Below, in pieces: positions 1 to 8,569 of a stretch of 64,000 nucleotides of DNA. Position numbers and translations under genes: made by a program. Under the pieces are notes generated by a model. The model was given only the letters and a program-made list of their open reading frames with translations. It was not told where the DNA came from and searched no databases. The stretch's first letter is position 1, and each line of letters opens with the position of its first letter. The DNA is taken from NCBI RefSeq assembly GCF_007860135.1, contig NZ_SJPV01000001.1, positions 1,485,299-1,549,298 on the forward strand. The letters run 5' to 3'. The stretch is from Novipirellula artificiosorum (GTDB lineage: Bacteria > Planctomycetota > Planctomycetia > Pirellulales > Pirellulaceae).

Positions 1-595
1 TCAGCACGCTGCGGTTGAGCGGTTCGTTGTCGTCCGCGTGCCCCCAAACTTTAGCCACGCCCCAATCGAGCAGGATCACCTCACCGAAGTTCCCAACCCA
101 GATGTTCTCCGGCTTCACGTCTCGGTGGATCACTCCACGAGCGTGCGCGTAGGCGAGTGCTTGGCAAGCCCCAATCAGGATCTCCAAACGGCGGGATAGC
201 GGGTAAGCATCGATCGTGTCCTGTTCGCCTTGTGCAATCCGCTTCAATATTTCGAACAGGTTCTCGCCCGAGATCCGCTTCATGACGAAGTAGATTCCCC
301 ACTCTTCGTCGTTTCCGATATCGTAGACTGGTACCGTGTTGGGGTGCTGCAATTGCGCGGTCACTCGAGCTTCGCGTAGCAAACGCCGCTGTTCACGCTG
401 ATCGTGTCGCGTTTCGGGGAGCAGCGACTTGATCGCGACGGTGCGACCGGTCACGCAATCGAAACCGGAACGCAGCACCGCGCTACCGCCACGTGCCATT
501 TCGCGAAGACCGCTATACCTCGCCAATCCAGGGGGGACGTTCTGTGGCAGGTCGGGATCGGTACCCGACAGGATAATGGTAGGTTCGTTGATCAT
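1..595 (-). CDS. Ser/Thr protein kinase, N-terminal part (gene runs off the left edge)
   Basis: About 198 N-terminal residues of a eukaryotic-like (Hanks-type) protein kinase are visible. The glycine loop is reduced to '[11 protein letters not shown]' (about residues 34-44), the ATP-binding lysine is in 'VAIKSL' (K56), the catalytic loop is 'HRDVKPEN' (D159), and the metal-binding motif reads 'LDWGVAK', DWG in place of DFG, a variant that I recall from many planctomycete kinases. The ATG at 595 gives a short leader 'MINEPTIIL' before the kinase fold; there is no clear ribosome binding site. Whatever follows the kinase domain (often a membrane segment or repeats) lies outside the window, so the signal it reads cannot be judged. 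The kinase assignment itself is secure. Confidence 0.9.
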   Translation of the reverse strand, partial: MINEPTIILSGTDPDLPQNVPPGLARYSGLREMARGGSAVLRSGFDCVTGRTVAIKSLLPETRHDQREQRRLLREARVTAQLQHPNTVPVYDIGNDEEWGIYFVMKRISGENLFEILKRIAQGEQDTIDAYPLSRRLEILIGACQALAYAHARGVIHRDVKPENIWVGNFGEVILLDWGVAKVWGHADDNEPLNRSVL

Positions 596-727
596 GCATC
601 TATTGTAAAGCAAAAAGCCTTGCCAACGCACCGTCGGTTCTTGTCACCGTGGCGGAGTCGGTTGCTTTGGCATTTGAGGTGTCGTTGCGGACGAAAAAAC
701 AGTCATCCCCGACAAGACCCGAGCAAG

Positions 728-764
728 AAAAAACCCCCCAATGGCTCAATGGGCCATTGGGGGG
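728..764 (-). terminator. Rho-independent terminator of the glutamine synthetase gene
   Basis: A perfect 12-bp stem (734-745 with 753-764, arm CCCCCCAATGGC) closes a 7-nt loop and, read on the minus strand, is followed by six T residues (728-733). It lies about 50 bp past the stop codon of the minus-strand glutamine synthetase gene, and is one of the best intrinsic terminators in the window. Confidence 0.9.
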
Positions 765-812
765 AGTGTTGAATGCCATCGACGCAGGAATCCAAATGAA
801 TCCTGCTGCGTT

Positions 813-1838
813 TTACGCGTTCACGGGAAGCTTGGCGCCCTTGACCGTGGTGATGATTGCGCTGGCAACCATGTAAGGATCCGCGTTCGATGCCGGGCGG
901 CGATCTTCCAGCCAACCTTTCCAGCCATTCTTGACCGTTCCGATCGGAATGCGAATCGACGCGCCACGGTCGGAGACACCGTAGCTGAATTTGTCGATCG
1001 ATTGGGTTTCGTGAAGGCCGGTCAGCCGTTGGTCGTTGTCCGCACCATAAACATCGATGTGATGCTTAATGCGTGGTTCGAACGCCTTGCAAATCGACTC
1101 GTAGATTTCCTTGGACCCGCAAGTTCGCAGGGTCGTATTGGAGAAGTTGGCGTGCATGCCGCTACCGTTCCAGTCACCCTGCATGGGCTTGCAGTGCCAA
1201 TTGATGCTCATTTCATACTTTTCGGCCACTCGCTCGAGCAAATAGCGAGCGATCCAAACTTCGTCACCAGCACGTTGTGCACCCTTGGCGAAGATTTGGA
1301 ATTCCCATTGCCCCATCATGACTTCGGCGTTGATCCCTTCAACGTTCAGACCAGCATCGAGGCACATTTGCAGGTGCTCTTCGACGATGTCGCGGCCAAC
1401 CGCTTTGCCGTGTCCGACGCTGCAGTAATAAGGTCCCTGGGGACCCGGCATCCCATCGACGGGGAAACCAATGGGTTTCATCGTGTCAGGATTCCAAATC
1501 GTGTATTCCTGTTCGAAACCGAACCAAAAATCGTCATCTCCATCTTTGATGGTCGCACGACCATTGGTGCGATGTGGGTTGCCTTCGGAATCGAGCACTT
1601 CACACATGACCAAGAAGCTCTTGCCACTGCGACCGGGGTCGGGGCAAACGAAAACGGGTTGCAGCAAGCAGTCGCTGCTGCCGCCGGGTGCCTGCTCGGT
1701 CGACGAGCCGTCGAACGCCCACATTTTGGCGTCTTCGACCTTACCACTGAAATCCTCGACCACCATCGTCTTGCTACGCAGGCTTTGGGTAGGTTGATAG
1801 CCGTCGAGCCAGATGTACTCTAACTTGCACTTAGTCAT
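813..1838 (-). CDS. glnII: Glutamine synthetase, type II (eukaryotic-like)
   Basis: ATP-dependent synthesis of glutamine from glutamate and ammonium in the cytoplasm. At 341 residues it has the GSII length rather than the roughly 470 of GlnA. It carries GSII blocks in order: 'FDGSSTEQAPGGSSD', 'FGFEQEYTIW', 'GINAEVMMGQWEFQ', 'NGSGMHANFS', 'LTGLHETQSIDKFSYGV', 'RGASIRIPIG' and 'EDRRPASNADPY'. The adenylylation-site region of GlnA is absent, as expected for GSII. An AAGGGGAA ribosome binding site lies about 9 nt before the ATG, and the gene has its own terminator downstream, so it is probably monocistronic. No PII or GlnE gene is nearby. GSII is known from eukaryotes, rhizobia and actinomycetes and occurs in other bacteria too. 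Assignment secure. Confidence 0.93.
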   Translation of the reverse strand: MTKCKLEYIWLDGYQPTQSLRSKTMVVEDFSGKVEDAKMWAFDGSSTEQAPGGSSDCLLQPVFVCPDPGRSGKSFLVMCEVLDSEGNPHRTNGRATIKDGDDDFWFGFEQEYTIWNPDTMKPIGFPVDGMPGPQGPYYCSVGHGKAVGRDIVEEHLQMCLDAGLNVEGINAEVMMGQWEFQIFAKGAQRAGDEVWIARYLLERVAEKYEMSINWHCKPMQGDWNGSGMHANFSNTTLRTCGSKEIYESICKAFEPRIKHHIDVYGADNDQRLTGLHETQSIDKFSYGVSDRGASIRIPIGTVKNGWKGWLEDRRPASNADPYMVASAIITTVKGAKLPVNA

Positions 1839-2349
1839 GTAATCGATTCCCCTTGTGAATCATCGGAAAAAGAGAGAATGCGAGCGTGCTGTGAGTGTCT
1901 CACCATCCGCCCAACAGAATCCAAACGGTTCTACCTACCGCACCCAGGCTTTCGGTCTGCTAGCAAATCCACGCCAGCAAGATCGAGTGGGTTATCCAAA
2001 ACAAGGAGTCCAATCGCCCGCCTCAGACCCTCAATAGGATATCTGATATTTTTTTGCTGAAAAGGATGTAATTGAGCGATCGATGCCAGGGGCCCAGAAC
2101 GGGAACAGAAAAGCCACTGGGTGAGTGGTTTCGCCGAGATTTGCACCAAAAAGTCATGCTCCCGTCGGCCGGCCCCTTGGGCCAACACTAGTCGCACGGG
2201 CGTTTTCGCATTCTAATACGGGGCGAATGCTTGGAGCGGTTCCCCTCAACCCCGCCGGTTCGAGAGGGACCGGGATCGGTCGCCAAAACACGATCGTTCG
2301 AATCCAACAAGTAATCTCACTGCGACCGTTTCCGTACCAGGATCCACCG
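1839..2349. other. Intergenic region between divergent glnII and a Coa1-like gene
   Basis: About 510 bp with no convincing gene. It must carry promoters for both flanking genes. I looked for a sigma-54 type GG-N10-GC site oriented toward glnII and found none I would defend. A short A/T-rich stretch lies near 2040-2055. Open frames here are short and have no family resemblance. Confidence 0.5.
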
Positions 2350-2955
2350 ATGTCGATGAACTCTGATAACCCCTTCCAGAATCCCAACGCTGCACCCCGC
2401 AATCCACAGGGCCAATTCCCAAGCGGGCAGTTGCCGCAAGGCTCGCCACCGCCCAAGAAGAGTAATGTCTGGCTTTGGGTGCTCGGTACCATCGTTGTGC
2501 TGGGCGTTGTCGGGGGCTTGGTCTGTTGCGGTGGTAGCTACTTCATGTTCCAGATGGGCCAGGGCATGATGGGAGAGGAAATTACACGTCAGATCGACGG
2601 AGACCCAACCGTGGTCGAGCAGATCGGTGAGATCGAATCCGTGAAGATGAGTATTTCTGAGACGGCCAACCAAGAAATGACCCAAGGTAAACCTGGGGCG
2701 ATCGCCTTTGACATCCAAGGCGATAAAGGTTCGGGTGTTTTAGTGATCCAGCAGGATCAAGGGGTCCCAGGGCAACCTTTTGCATTGCGATCTGCCGAAT
2801 TGGTCCTGCCCGATGGTACACGTCATCAGCTGATTCCAGCGGACAATGCCGAGCCTTCGAGTGGGGAGTCCGACTCCGAAATGCAGGATCAACCAGAGGA
2901 CCTGAATGATTTTAGGGTTCGCGATATCGAGTCGCCCGAGCCAGCCTTCCCGTAG
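2350..2955 (+). CDS. Membrane-anchored Coa1-like protein
   Basis: 201 residues: a Pro/Asn/Gln-rich cytoplasmic N-terminus, one membrane helix ('VWLWVLGTIVVLGVVGGLVC', about residues 40-60), then an extracytoplasmic domain. That domain resembles the Coa1 family (cytochrome c oxidase assembly factor): 'GDPTVVEQIGEIESVKMSIS' followed by 'IAFDIQGDKGSGVLVI' follows the family pattern of a periodic helix plus a 'G-KG-G' strand pair. The resemblance is from pattern only. The C-terminus is acidic. I chose the ATG at 2350; the frame is open further upstream, but that extension looks non-coding. No cytochrome oxidase gene is in the window, so a role in oxidase assembly is not supported by context. Confidence 0.6.
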   Translation: MSMNSDNPFQNPNAAPRNPQGQFPSGQLPQGSPPPKKSNVWLWVLGTIVVLGVVGGLVCCGGSYFMFQMGQGMMGEEITRQIDGDPTVVEQIGEIESVKMSISETANQEMTQGKPGAIAFDIQGDKGSGVLVIQQDQGVPGQPFALRSAELVLPDGTRHQLIPADNAEPSSGESDSEMQDQPEDLNDFRVRDIESPEPAFP

Positions 2956-3011
2956 TCTTCGGTGCTGCTCCCAAATCATCTCTTTCTACTTTAACTCCAA
3001 AAAATTGATTC

Positions 3012-3443
3012 ATGAAAATTGCAACTTTCGAAACCGACAAAGGCACGATCCGTATCGAGCTGTTTGACGACAAAACACCCAAAACCGTTGAGAATTTTGA
3101 AAAACTGTGCGAGAAGCAATTCTATGATGGCTTGAAATTCCACCGAGTCATTGCGGACTTTATGGTGCAAGGCGGATGCCCGCAGGGAACCGGCACAGGT
3201 GGCCCTGGCTATCAATTCGAAGATGAATTTCATCCTGAACTGAAACACGATGGCCCCGGTGTGTTATCGATGGCCAATGCCGGTCCGAACACGAATGGTT
3301 CCCAATTCTTCATCACGCACCTGGCGACCCCGCACCTGGACGGGCGTCATTCGGTGTTTGGAAAGGTCATCGAAGGCCAAGACGTGGTCGATTCGATCAA
3401 GCAAGGCGACGTGATGACGACGGTGCGAGTCACCGAAGCCTAG
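3012..3443 (+). CDS. Peptidyl-prolyl cis-trans isomerase, cyclophilin type
   Basis: A 143-residue single-domain cyclophilin that catalyses proline isomerisation during folding. Family blocks are intact: '[13 protein letters not shown]' (catalytic Arg), '[10 protein letters not shown]', '[18 protein letters not shown]' and '[14 protein letters not shown]'. It lacks a signal peptide, so it is probably cytoplasmic, like PpiB. Its stop codon is one base from the start of the following membrane-anchored hydrolase gene, so the two are likely co-transcribed, although no functional link is obvious. Confidence 0.93.
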   Translation: MKIATFETDKGTIRIELFDDKTPKTVENFEKLCEKQFYDGLKFHRVIADFMVQGGCPQGTGTGGPGYQFEDEFHPELKHDGPGVLSMANAGPNTNGSQFFITHLATPHLDGRHSVFGKVIEGQDVVDSIKQGDVMTTVRVTEA

Positions 3444-3444
3444 G

Positions 3445-4566
3445 ATGCTGCATCGATTCGTCGCCCAGTGGATCGCTGGGGCTATCCTGGGGACGGCGGT
3501 GATTGCGATGACGTCACCGTGGTTTATTCGAAGCTACCTGCCGCAGCGGTTTGATTCCCTTCGCCGCGTTGCCGTGCTTCCGCCCGGCGCGGCCTATCGG
3601 TGGCGAAGTGAAGGGTATGCGACAACCCAGATTGGGCCTTTGGGGATGCCGGGACGAGACGCCGTGCTTGCGCCAAAAGATGCGGCGGAGTTCCGCATCG
3701 CCATCTGGGGCGATTCGCAAGCCGAAGGGGTTTGTCTCGATGATGCGGTCAAGTTGCATCAACAGATCGAGCATTTTGCCAGAGCCGCAGGAATCGATGT
3801 TGTTGCGCTGCCGATGGCCCGAAGCGGAGACAAAATGGCGGATTGGATCGGGCAGCTTTCTCGAATCGACGATCCCTTATCGATCGACGCGCACGTGTTT
3901 CTTGTTGCAGAACTGTCCGACCTCGAGGCGGTCGATGGCGAATTCATCGCCGCAGACCTCGTCGCCGCAGACCTCGTCGCCGCAGAGCTTGACGCAGCAG
4001 AGCTTGATGCGGAAGAGTCGGAAACGATGCGGCGACGAAACCAACTTGCGACGAAGTTGCCGGCGTTCGTCATTCATGCTGGCCGCCGTCTCCTGCAGAC
4101 GGCCGATGGAAGACCTCGACCCTTGCGTTTTCGTGTCGGTCCGGTCCCCCAAAACGACGCGGTGCCCCAAAACGACGCGGTGCCCTTGGACGGCACGACA
4201 TCGAATCCGACCGATTGGCAAACGGTGCTGCTGCAGCTGAAATCGGCTACCGATCGCTCGATCCTGATTGTCTACGCCCCGAATCTCCCTGCGATCGTCA
4301 GGGCTCCCGGCTCGTTGACGAGTCGTGTGGTCAGCGAGGATCCGTGGCATGAATCCTTTCAGCGGCTCACCGACGCGGCTGCTTCGGCAAACGTTGCCAT
4401 CCTTGATGTTCGCTCGAATTTGCTGGCCGCTGCGGAATCCAACGCGTGGCCCCACGGCTTTCATAACGGTCGCTTTGGGTCGGGGCATCTGAATGCGACG
4501 GGATACGAGCAGATTGCACGGCGTTTGGTGGACCACTTCGAACGGAACCTCACACCTGCTCGGTAG
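3445..4566 (+). CDS. Membrane-anchored SGNH/GDSL hydrolase-like protein, probable glycan O-acetylation partner
   Basis: 373 residues with an N-terminal membrane segment (about 9-26) and an SGNH-like domain. Block I is 'IWGDSQAEG' with the presumed nucleophile Ser91, and the C-terminal catalytic block is 'GSGHLNATGY'. In related enzymes the residue three before that His is normally Asp; here it is Gly, so only a Ser-His pair can be proposed. The next gene encodes an MBOAT acyltransferase. SGNH/MBOAT pairs, such as the AlgI/AlgJ/AlgX type, transfer acetyl groups to exported polysaccharides, so this protein may be the periplasmic acetyl handler. Two in-frame tandem repeats (3949-4017 and 4147-4182) suggest loops that tolerate length change. 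The fold is inferred from motifs; the substrate is unknown. Confidence 0.7.
   Translation: MLHRFVAQWIAGAILGTAVIAMTSPWFIRSYLPQRFDSLRRVAVLPPGAAYRWRSEGYATTQIGPLGMPGRDAVLAPKDAAEFRIAIWGDSQAEGVCLDDAVKLHQQIEHFARAAGIDVVALPMARSGDKMADWIGQLSRIDDPLSIDAHVFLVAELSDLEAVDGEFIAADLVAADLVAAELDAAELDAEESETMRRRNQLATKLPAFVIHAGRRLLQTADGRPRPLRFRVGPVPQNDAVPQNDAVPLDGTTSNPTDWQTVLLQLKSATDRSILIVYAPNLPAIVRAPGSLTSRVVSEDPWHESFQRLTDAAASANVAILDVRSNLLAAAESNAWPHGFHNGRFGSGHLNATGYEQIARRLVDHFERNLTPAR
3949..4017 (+). repeat. In-frame 15-bp tandem repeat inside the SGNH-like gene
   Basis: About 4.5 copies of a 15-bp unit: two identical copies of GCCGCAGACCTCGTC, then two diverged copies and a partial one. They encode an acidic, Ala-rich stretch (AADLV, AADLV, AAELD, AAELD, AEE) starting at residue 169 of the protein. 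Confidence 0.85.
4147..4182 (+). repeat. In-frame 18-bp direct repeat inside the SGNH-like gene
   Basis: Two adjacent identical copies of CCCCAAAACGACGCGGTG encode PQNDAV twice. Perfect identity implies a recent duplication. Confidence 0.88.
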
Positions 4567-4630
4567 CGAATCGTTGCATCCGAACAAGGGTTCGGCCGAA
4601 CACTGATGTAGGGTGGTAAAGGAACTTGCG

Positions 4631-6013
4631 ATGCTGTTCACACAACTCGAATTCATTGCCTTCCTTGTTGCGATCGTGGTGGCTGTGTGGCTTGCTCGCA
4701 ACCGCAGCCTGCGCAACGCGATTTTGTTGGCGGCTAGCTACTACTTTTATGCCTATTGGGATTGGCGTTTTTGTGGCTTGCTGCTGTTGTCGACGCTGGT
4801 GGATTTCTTGGCCGCTCAAGGCATTGCTGCTTCGCAAGACAAGCGGGTGCGGCGGAGATGGCTTGGGCTTAGCCTGAGCGTCAATCTAGGGGTCCTCGGT
4901 TTCTTCAAGTACTTTAACTTCTTTATCGATTCTGCATCCCCTTTGCTCGATTCGATAGGGCTCGGTACTCAGACCCTACCGATTGTATTGCCGGTCGGCA
5001 TCTCTTTTTATACGTTCCAAACGCTTAGCTACACGATCGATGTCTATCGGGGCGTGCTGCGCCCGAGCCACCGTTTGAGCGACTTCGCACTCTATGTCGC
5101 ATTTTTTCCTCAATTGGTTGCGGGTCCGATCGTTCGTGCTCGTGAATTGTTGCCACAGTTTGCTACGGCGCCAACTTGGTCGACGTCACGATTTTACGGA
5201 GGCATCCAACAGTTGTTGCGAGGCGCGGTGAAGAAGGTTTTGTTAGCGGACCGGCTTGCCGAAATGGTCGATGTTGTGTTTGCGGGCCCCGATTTGTACA
5301 GCACGGCGACCGTTTGGATTGCGGTCATCGCGTATGGCGGACAAATTTACTACGATTTTTCCGGCTACACGGACATGGCCATCGGTGCGGCAAAGATGTT
5401 GGGTTATCGTTTCCCCAAGAATTTTCGTCATCCCTATCTGGCAACGTCCATCGCCGATTTTTGGCACCGATGGCACATGACGTTGTCTCGCTGGTTGCGT
5501 GACTACCTTTACATTCCGTTGGGGGGGAATCGAGGCCGCGAGCTCGCGACTTATCGAAATTTATTGATCACCATGATTCTCGGGGGTCTTTGGCATGGCG
5601 CCGCATGGACGTTCGTTTTGTGGGGCTTGCTGCATGGATCCGCATTGTGCCTGGAGCGTTGCGTTTCACGGTTTTCTACCCACCGGATCTACCCGGTCGT
5701 CGGATGGGCGACGACGATGATCGTGGTTTTCTTGGGATGGGTGCTGTTTCGTTCGCCTGACTTGGCCACGGCGAAGGCGTTTTCTGCCAAACTGTTTTTC
5801 CCATCAAGTGGGATTCATTGGTACCCACCGCTGGTACTCGCAGTGATTGTCATCATGATGATCGAACACATCGCGTGGCAAACTCGCGCACGCCTTGCGA
5901 TGAGGTTACCCGCAGCGACCTGGTACGCGCCGATTGCAACGGTGATCATGTTATGGTGTCTGTTGCTCTATGCACCCGTCGATTTTCAGCCGTTTGTCTA
6001 TTTTCAATTTTAG
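4631..6013 (+). CDS. MBOAT-family O-acyltransferase (AlgI-like)
   Basis: A 460-residue, very hydrophobic multi-spanning membrane protein of the membrane-bound O-acyltransferase family. Diagnostic stretches are 'SYYFYAYWDWRF' near the N-terminus, 'FPQLVAGPIVRARELLPQ', 'WHRWHMTLSRWLRDYLYIPL' and 'LGGLWHGAAWTFVLWGLLHG', which holds the conserved active-site His. AlgI-like members pass acetyl groups across the membrane for polysaccharide modification. I chose the ATG at 4631 because AAAGGAA lies 6 nt upstream and family members typically begin 'MLF'; a GTG at 4613 is also in frame. It follows the SGNH-like gene by 64 bp and precedes a GT-C-like gene by 41 bp, consistent with a surface-glycan operon. 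The acceptor is unknown. Confidence 0.92.
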   Translation: MLFTQLEFIAFLVAIVVAVWLARNRSLRNAILLAASYYFYAYWDWRFCGLLLLSTLVDFLAAQGIAASQDKRVRRRWLGLSLSVNLGVLGFFKYFNFFIDSASPLLDSIGLGTQTLPIVLPVGISFYTFQTLSYTIDVYRGVLRPSHRLSDFALYVAFFPQLVAGPIVRARELLPQFATAPTWSTSRFYGGIQQLLRGAVKKVLLADRLAEMVDVVFAGPDLYSTATVWIAVIAYGGQIYYDFSGYTDMAIGAAKMLGYRFPKNFRHPYLATSIADFWHRWHMTLSRWLRDYLYIPLGGNRGRELATYRNLLITMILGGLWHGAAWTFVLWGLLHGSALCLERCVSRFSTHRIYPVVGWATTMIVVFLGWVLFRSPDLATAKAFSAKLFFPSSGIHWYPPLVLAVIVIMMIEHIAWQTRARLAMRLPAATWYAPIATVIMLWCLLLYAPVDFQPFVYFQF

Positions 6014-6054
6014 ATCATGTTGTCGCCCGTCGGATTGGATTCGGAGAGAGTCTA

Positions 6055-7443
6055 TTGAGCCAACCTCGTCATCGACCCGCCGCAGTTTCGGAGCCAAAGC
6101 CAATATCGATGATGGTCGCCTTCGTTGCGGCTGGAGTGGTGGTGGCGGGGCTGAGCGGTCGGCTCGCACCCCACTGGGTTCCCGATTCCGCCAGCTATCT
6201 GAACTATCCGTTTGGGTCATTGGATTCGATCTGCCGGTCGATCCGCACGCCCGGTTATCCGCTTTGGTTGAGACTATGGCAAAGTACGCTGGGAATCGCC
6301 GCGGTGCCGCTGATGCAGGTGATCGTTCATGGTGCGGCCAGTGGTTGGTTTGCCACGCAGTTGCGGCGAATGGGTTTGCCGACCACCCCGGCTGTGGTCG
6401 CGGGAATCGCCGTTGCAATTGGATGCACTGCGATGGACCACATCAGCAGCCTTTCAACGGATGCTTTGGCTGCGTCGGTCGGAGTGATGGTGGTTTGTTC
6501 GCTACTGCAATGGGTGTTTGTCGTTCATCAGCCTAGGTGGATGCTCCTCACCGTGGCGCTTGCCACCCTGGCGATCATGCTTCGGCCTGCGTATTTGTTT
6601 CTGATTCCCTGGTTGTTTGTCGCCACCTTTTTGTTGGTCTGCCATCAACGCCGCGGCACGAGGGCTGCGTTTTCGAATGCAGCTATCGTATCATCCGCCT
6701 CGCTGCTTCCGGTTGTGGCTTGGATGTTGATGCGTTTTTTTGTCGTCGGTGATTTCGCCATGTTGCCGTTTGGACACCAGAACTTGGCGGGCGTTCTGGT
6801 GCAATTGGTCTCCGATCAAGAATTGGAGCGTCTCACTGGAGACGCAGGTGATCTTGGTCATGAAGTGGTCCAGGCCAAAACACGCTTTATCGAATCAGGC
6901 GGACGCTTCGCGGACGGGCCCCCAACTGCGACGATGACGATTGACGGTTCCTGGGACGACATGACTTACTCGGTTGTGATTCCCGCTGCCGAAGTGCTCC
7001 GTGGTGATCAGTCCATTGCAAGTCACCACTTGGTTGCGAGGATGAATCAACAAATCGTTGGGCGGTATCCGATCCGATACCTTGTTTGGTATTTAAAGAA
7101 TCTACGGCGTGGCGCGTGGGCGATCGCAGCGGACATGGTGATGCATCCCCTCTTCTTGGGTGTCATCGTTGTGGGGCTTGGCTGGATCGTCTATTGTGCG
7201 GTGACCGTTCCCGGTGCCGGTACGGCCATCGAGTTGCAGGCCCGTCAGGGTGTGGCGCGACTTGCCATCGTTGCAACCACTTACCTGTTCGCCAACTTGG
7301 GCTTTGTTGCGATAACCAGTCCGACGATTGGCCGATTTAGCGACGCGGCAGCGATTTTTCTGCCAGCATGGATTGCCGTCGTGTTCGTGCAAAACTACTT
7401 CGGTACCGCATGCTGTTCGGCAAAGGGGATGCGTCATGAATGA
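6055..7443 (+). CDS. Multi-spanning membrane protein, probable GT-C fold glycosyltransferase
   Basis: About 462 residues with many membrane helices. The first extracytoplasmic loop carries 'WVPDSASYL' followed by 'RSIRTPGYPLWL', the arrangement seen in GT-C enzymes (ArnT/PMT-like), where an acidic residue in this loop is catalytic and the donor is a lipid-linked sugar. No family is securely recognised. The start is the TTG at 6055: it has a GGAGAG ribosome binding site 7-8 nt upstream and avoids a long overlap with the MBOAT gene; internal ATGs near 6110 are alternatives. The 3' end overlaps the next gene by 8 bp. Its place behind SGNH/MBOAT genes fits glycan assembly, but this is inference. 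Confidence 0.6.
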   Translation: MSQPRHRPAAVSEPKPISMMVAFVAAGVVVAGLSGRLAPHWVPDSASYLNYPFGSLDSICRSIRTPGYPLWLRLWQSTLGIAAVPLMQVIVHGAASGWFATQLRRMGLPTTPAVVAGIAVAIGCTAMDHISSLSTDALAASVGVMVVCSLLQWVFVVHQPRWMLLTVALATLAIMLRPAYLFLIPWLFVATFLLVCHQRRGTRAAFSNAAIVSSASLLPVVAWMLMRFFVVGDFAMLPFGHQNLAGVLVQLVSDQELERLTGDAGDLGHEVVQAKTRFIESGGRFADGPPTATMTIDGSWDDMTYSVVIPAAEVLRGDQSIASHHLVARMNQQIVGRYPIRYLVWYLKNLRRGAWAIAADMVMHPLFLGVIVVGLGWIVYCAVTVPGAGTAIELQARQGVARLAIVATTYLFANLGFVAITSPTIGRFSDAAAIFLPAWIAVVFVQNYFGTACCSAKGMRHE

Positions 7444-8569
7444 TCGGATGCGTACCTTGGTGCTACTCGGTGTGGGGCATACCCACGCGGACGTGGTTCG
7501 TCATTGGATCAAATCTCCGATTCCGAATTGCCGATTGGTTTGTATTTCGCGATTTGCCTATTCCACCTATTCAGGGATGTTGCCAGGGACCTTAGCGGGC
7601 CAGTTTGAACGAGCCGAAATGCAAATCGATCTTGAGCCACTGGTAAGAGCCGCAGGAGCTGAGCTGCGGATGGACGAGGTGGTCGGCATGGACCCGCAAT
7701 CGGGCCTTCTTTTCTTTGCCGAGGGGGCGTCTTTGCGCTTTGATGTCCTGTCGGTTGGTGTGGGATCGATGCCCTGGGGAGTGGATCAGTTTCGTACCGA
7801 ATCGGTGGTGCCGATCAAGCCGATGCAAACATTTTTGGACCGACTCGATGCGCGGATCGAGTCGGTTGTCCCTCATCGTCCGCTTCGCGTTGCTATCGTG
7901 GGTGGCGGAGTCGCGGGCGTGGAGATTGCGTTGTGCTTGCGAACTCGCCTTGAAAGCCGTTTCGCGGGGCGTGAGGCATCGATCGAGATCGTTACAAGCG
8001 GAGCGAGTGTCGGTGACGGGCTTTGTGAGAAGAGCATCACGAAGCTCCATCGCCAATTGAAAAAGCGGCAAATCCGTGTTCTTTCTCAGACGCGAGTTGT
8101 CGACGTGACGACGGATTCCGTTGTGAGCGAAGCCGGCGATAGCATCCCAAGCGATTTGGTGGTCCTTGCGACCGCAGCAACGGGCCCACGCGTGCTATCG
8201 GTGCTGGGTTTGCCGATGGATCATCGCGGCTTTCTCGCTACCGATCGAACACTGAAAACCACGGCGGATTTCCCTGTCTTTGCCGTGGGCGATTCAGGCA
8301 CGGTGATCGAATCCCCCTCGCCAAAAGCGGGGGTTTATGCGGTTCGCCAAGCACCGGTGCTGTGGGAGAACCTGAACCGTTTGCTTCGGAACGAACCTCT
8401 CGAAAACTACCATGCACAAGCCGATTTCTTGAAGATTTTGAATACCGGCGATGGGAAGGCACTGCTACAGTACAAAGGCTGGGTCATTCATTCCCGTTGG
8501 TGTTGGTGGCTAAAAACATGGATCGACAAGGGGTTCATCAAGAAGTTCCAGGAGAAGTGGATTGAGTAA
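7436..8569 (+). CDS. FAD-dependent pyridine nucleotide-disulfide oxidoreductase, stand-alone form of the SelD-associated family
   Basis: 377 residues, related to NDH-2-type flavoproteins. An N-terminal dinucleotide fold 'VLLGVGHTHADVVRHW' and 'STYSGMLPGTLAGQFE' match the family usually described as the N-terminal partner of selenide water dikinase (TIGR03169-like). A second nucleotide-binding motif, 'VAIVGGGVAGVEIAL', lies near residue 155; 'FPVFAVGDSGTV' is the FAD-binding 'GD' block; the tail has 'ADFLKILNTGDGKALLQYKG', again typical of that family. No SelD domain or selD gene is present here. The redox partner is unknown; a quinone or cytoplasmic thiol is possible. It overlaps its neighbours by 8 bp on both sides, so the regulator that follows is translationally coupled. 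Confidence 0.8.
   Translation: MNDRMRTLVLLGVGHTHADVVRHWIKSPIPNCRLVCISRFAYSTYSGMLPGTLAGQFERAEMQIDLEPLVRAAGAELRMDEVVGMDPQSGLLFFAEGASLRFDVLSVGVGSMPWGVDQFRTESVVPIKPMQTFLDRLDARIESVVPHRPLRVAIVGGGVAGVEIALCLRTRLESRFAGREASIEIVTSGASVGDGLCEKSITKLHRQLKKRQIRVLSQTRVVDVTTDSVVSEAGDSIPSDLVVLATAATGPRVLSVLGLPMDHRGFLATDRTLKTTADFPVFAVGDSGTVIESPSPKAGVYAVRQAPVLWENLNRLLRNEPLENYHAQADFLKILNTGDGKALLQYKGWVIHSRWCWWLKTWIDKGFIKKFQEKWIE

Noticed and set aside
2285-2310. Sequence resembling a tRNA T-loop (GTTCGAATCC)
   Set aside because: The flanking bases do not form a T-stem and no acceptor or anticodon stem can be drawn around it.
5818-6054. Upstream extension of the GT-C-like gene
   Set aside because: It lies inside the MBOAT gene in another frame; the TTG at 6055 has a good ribosome binding site.
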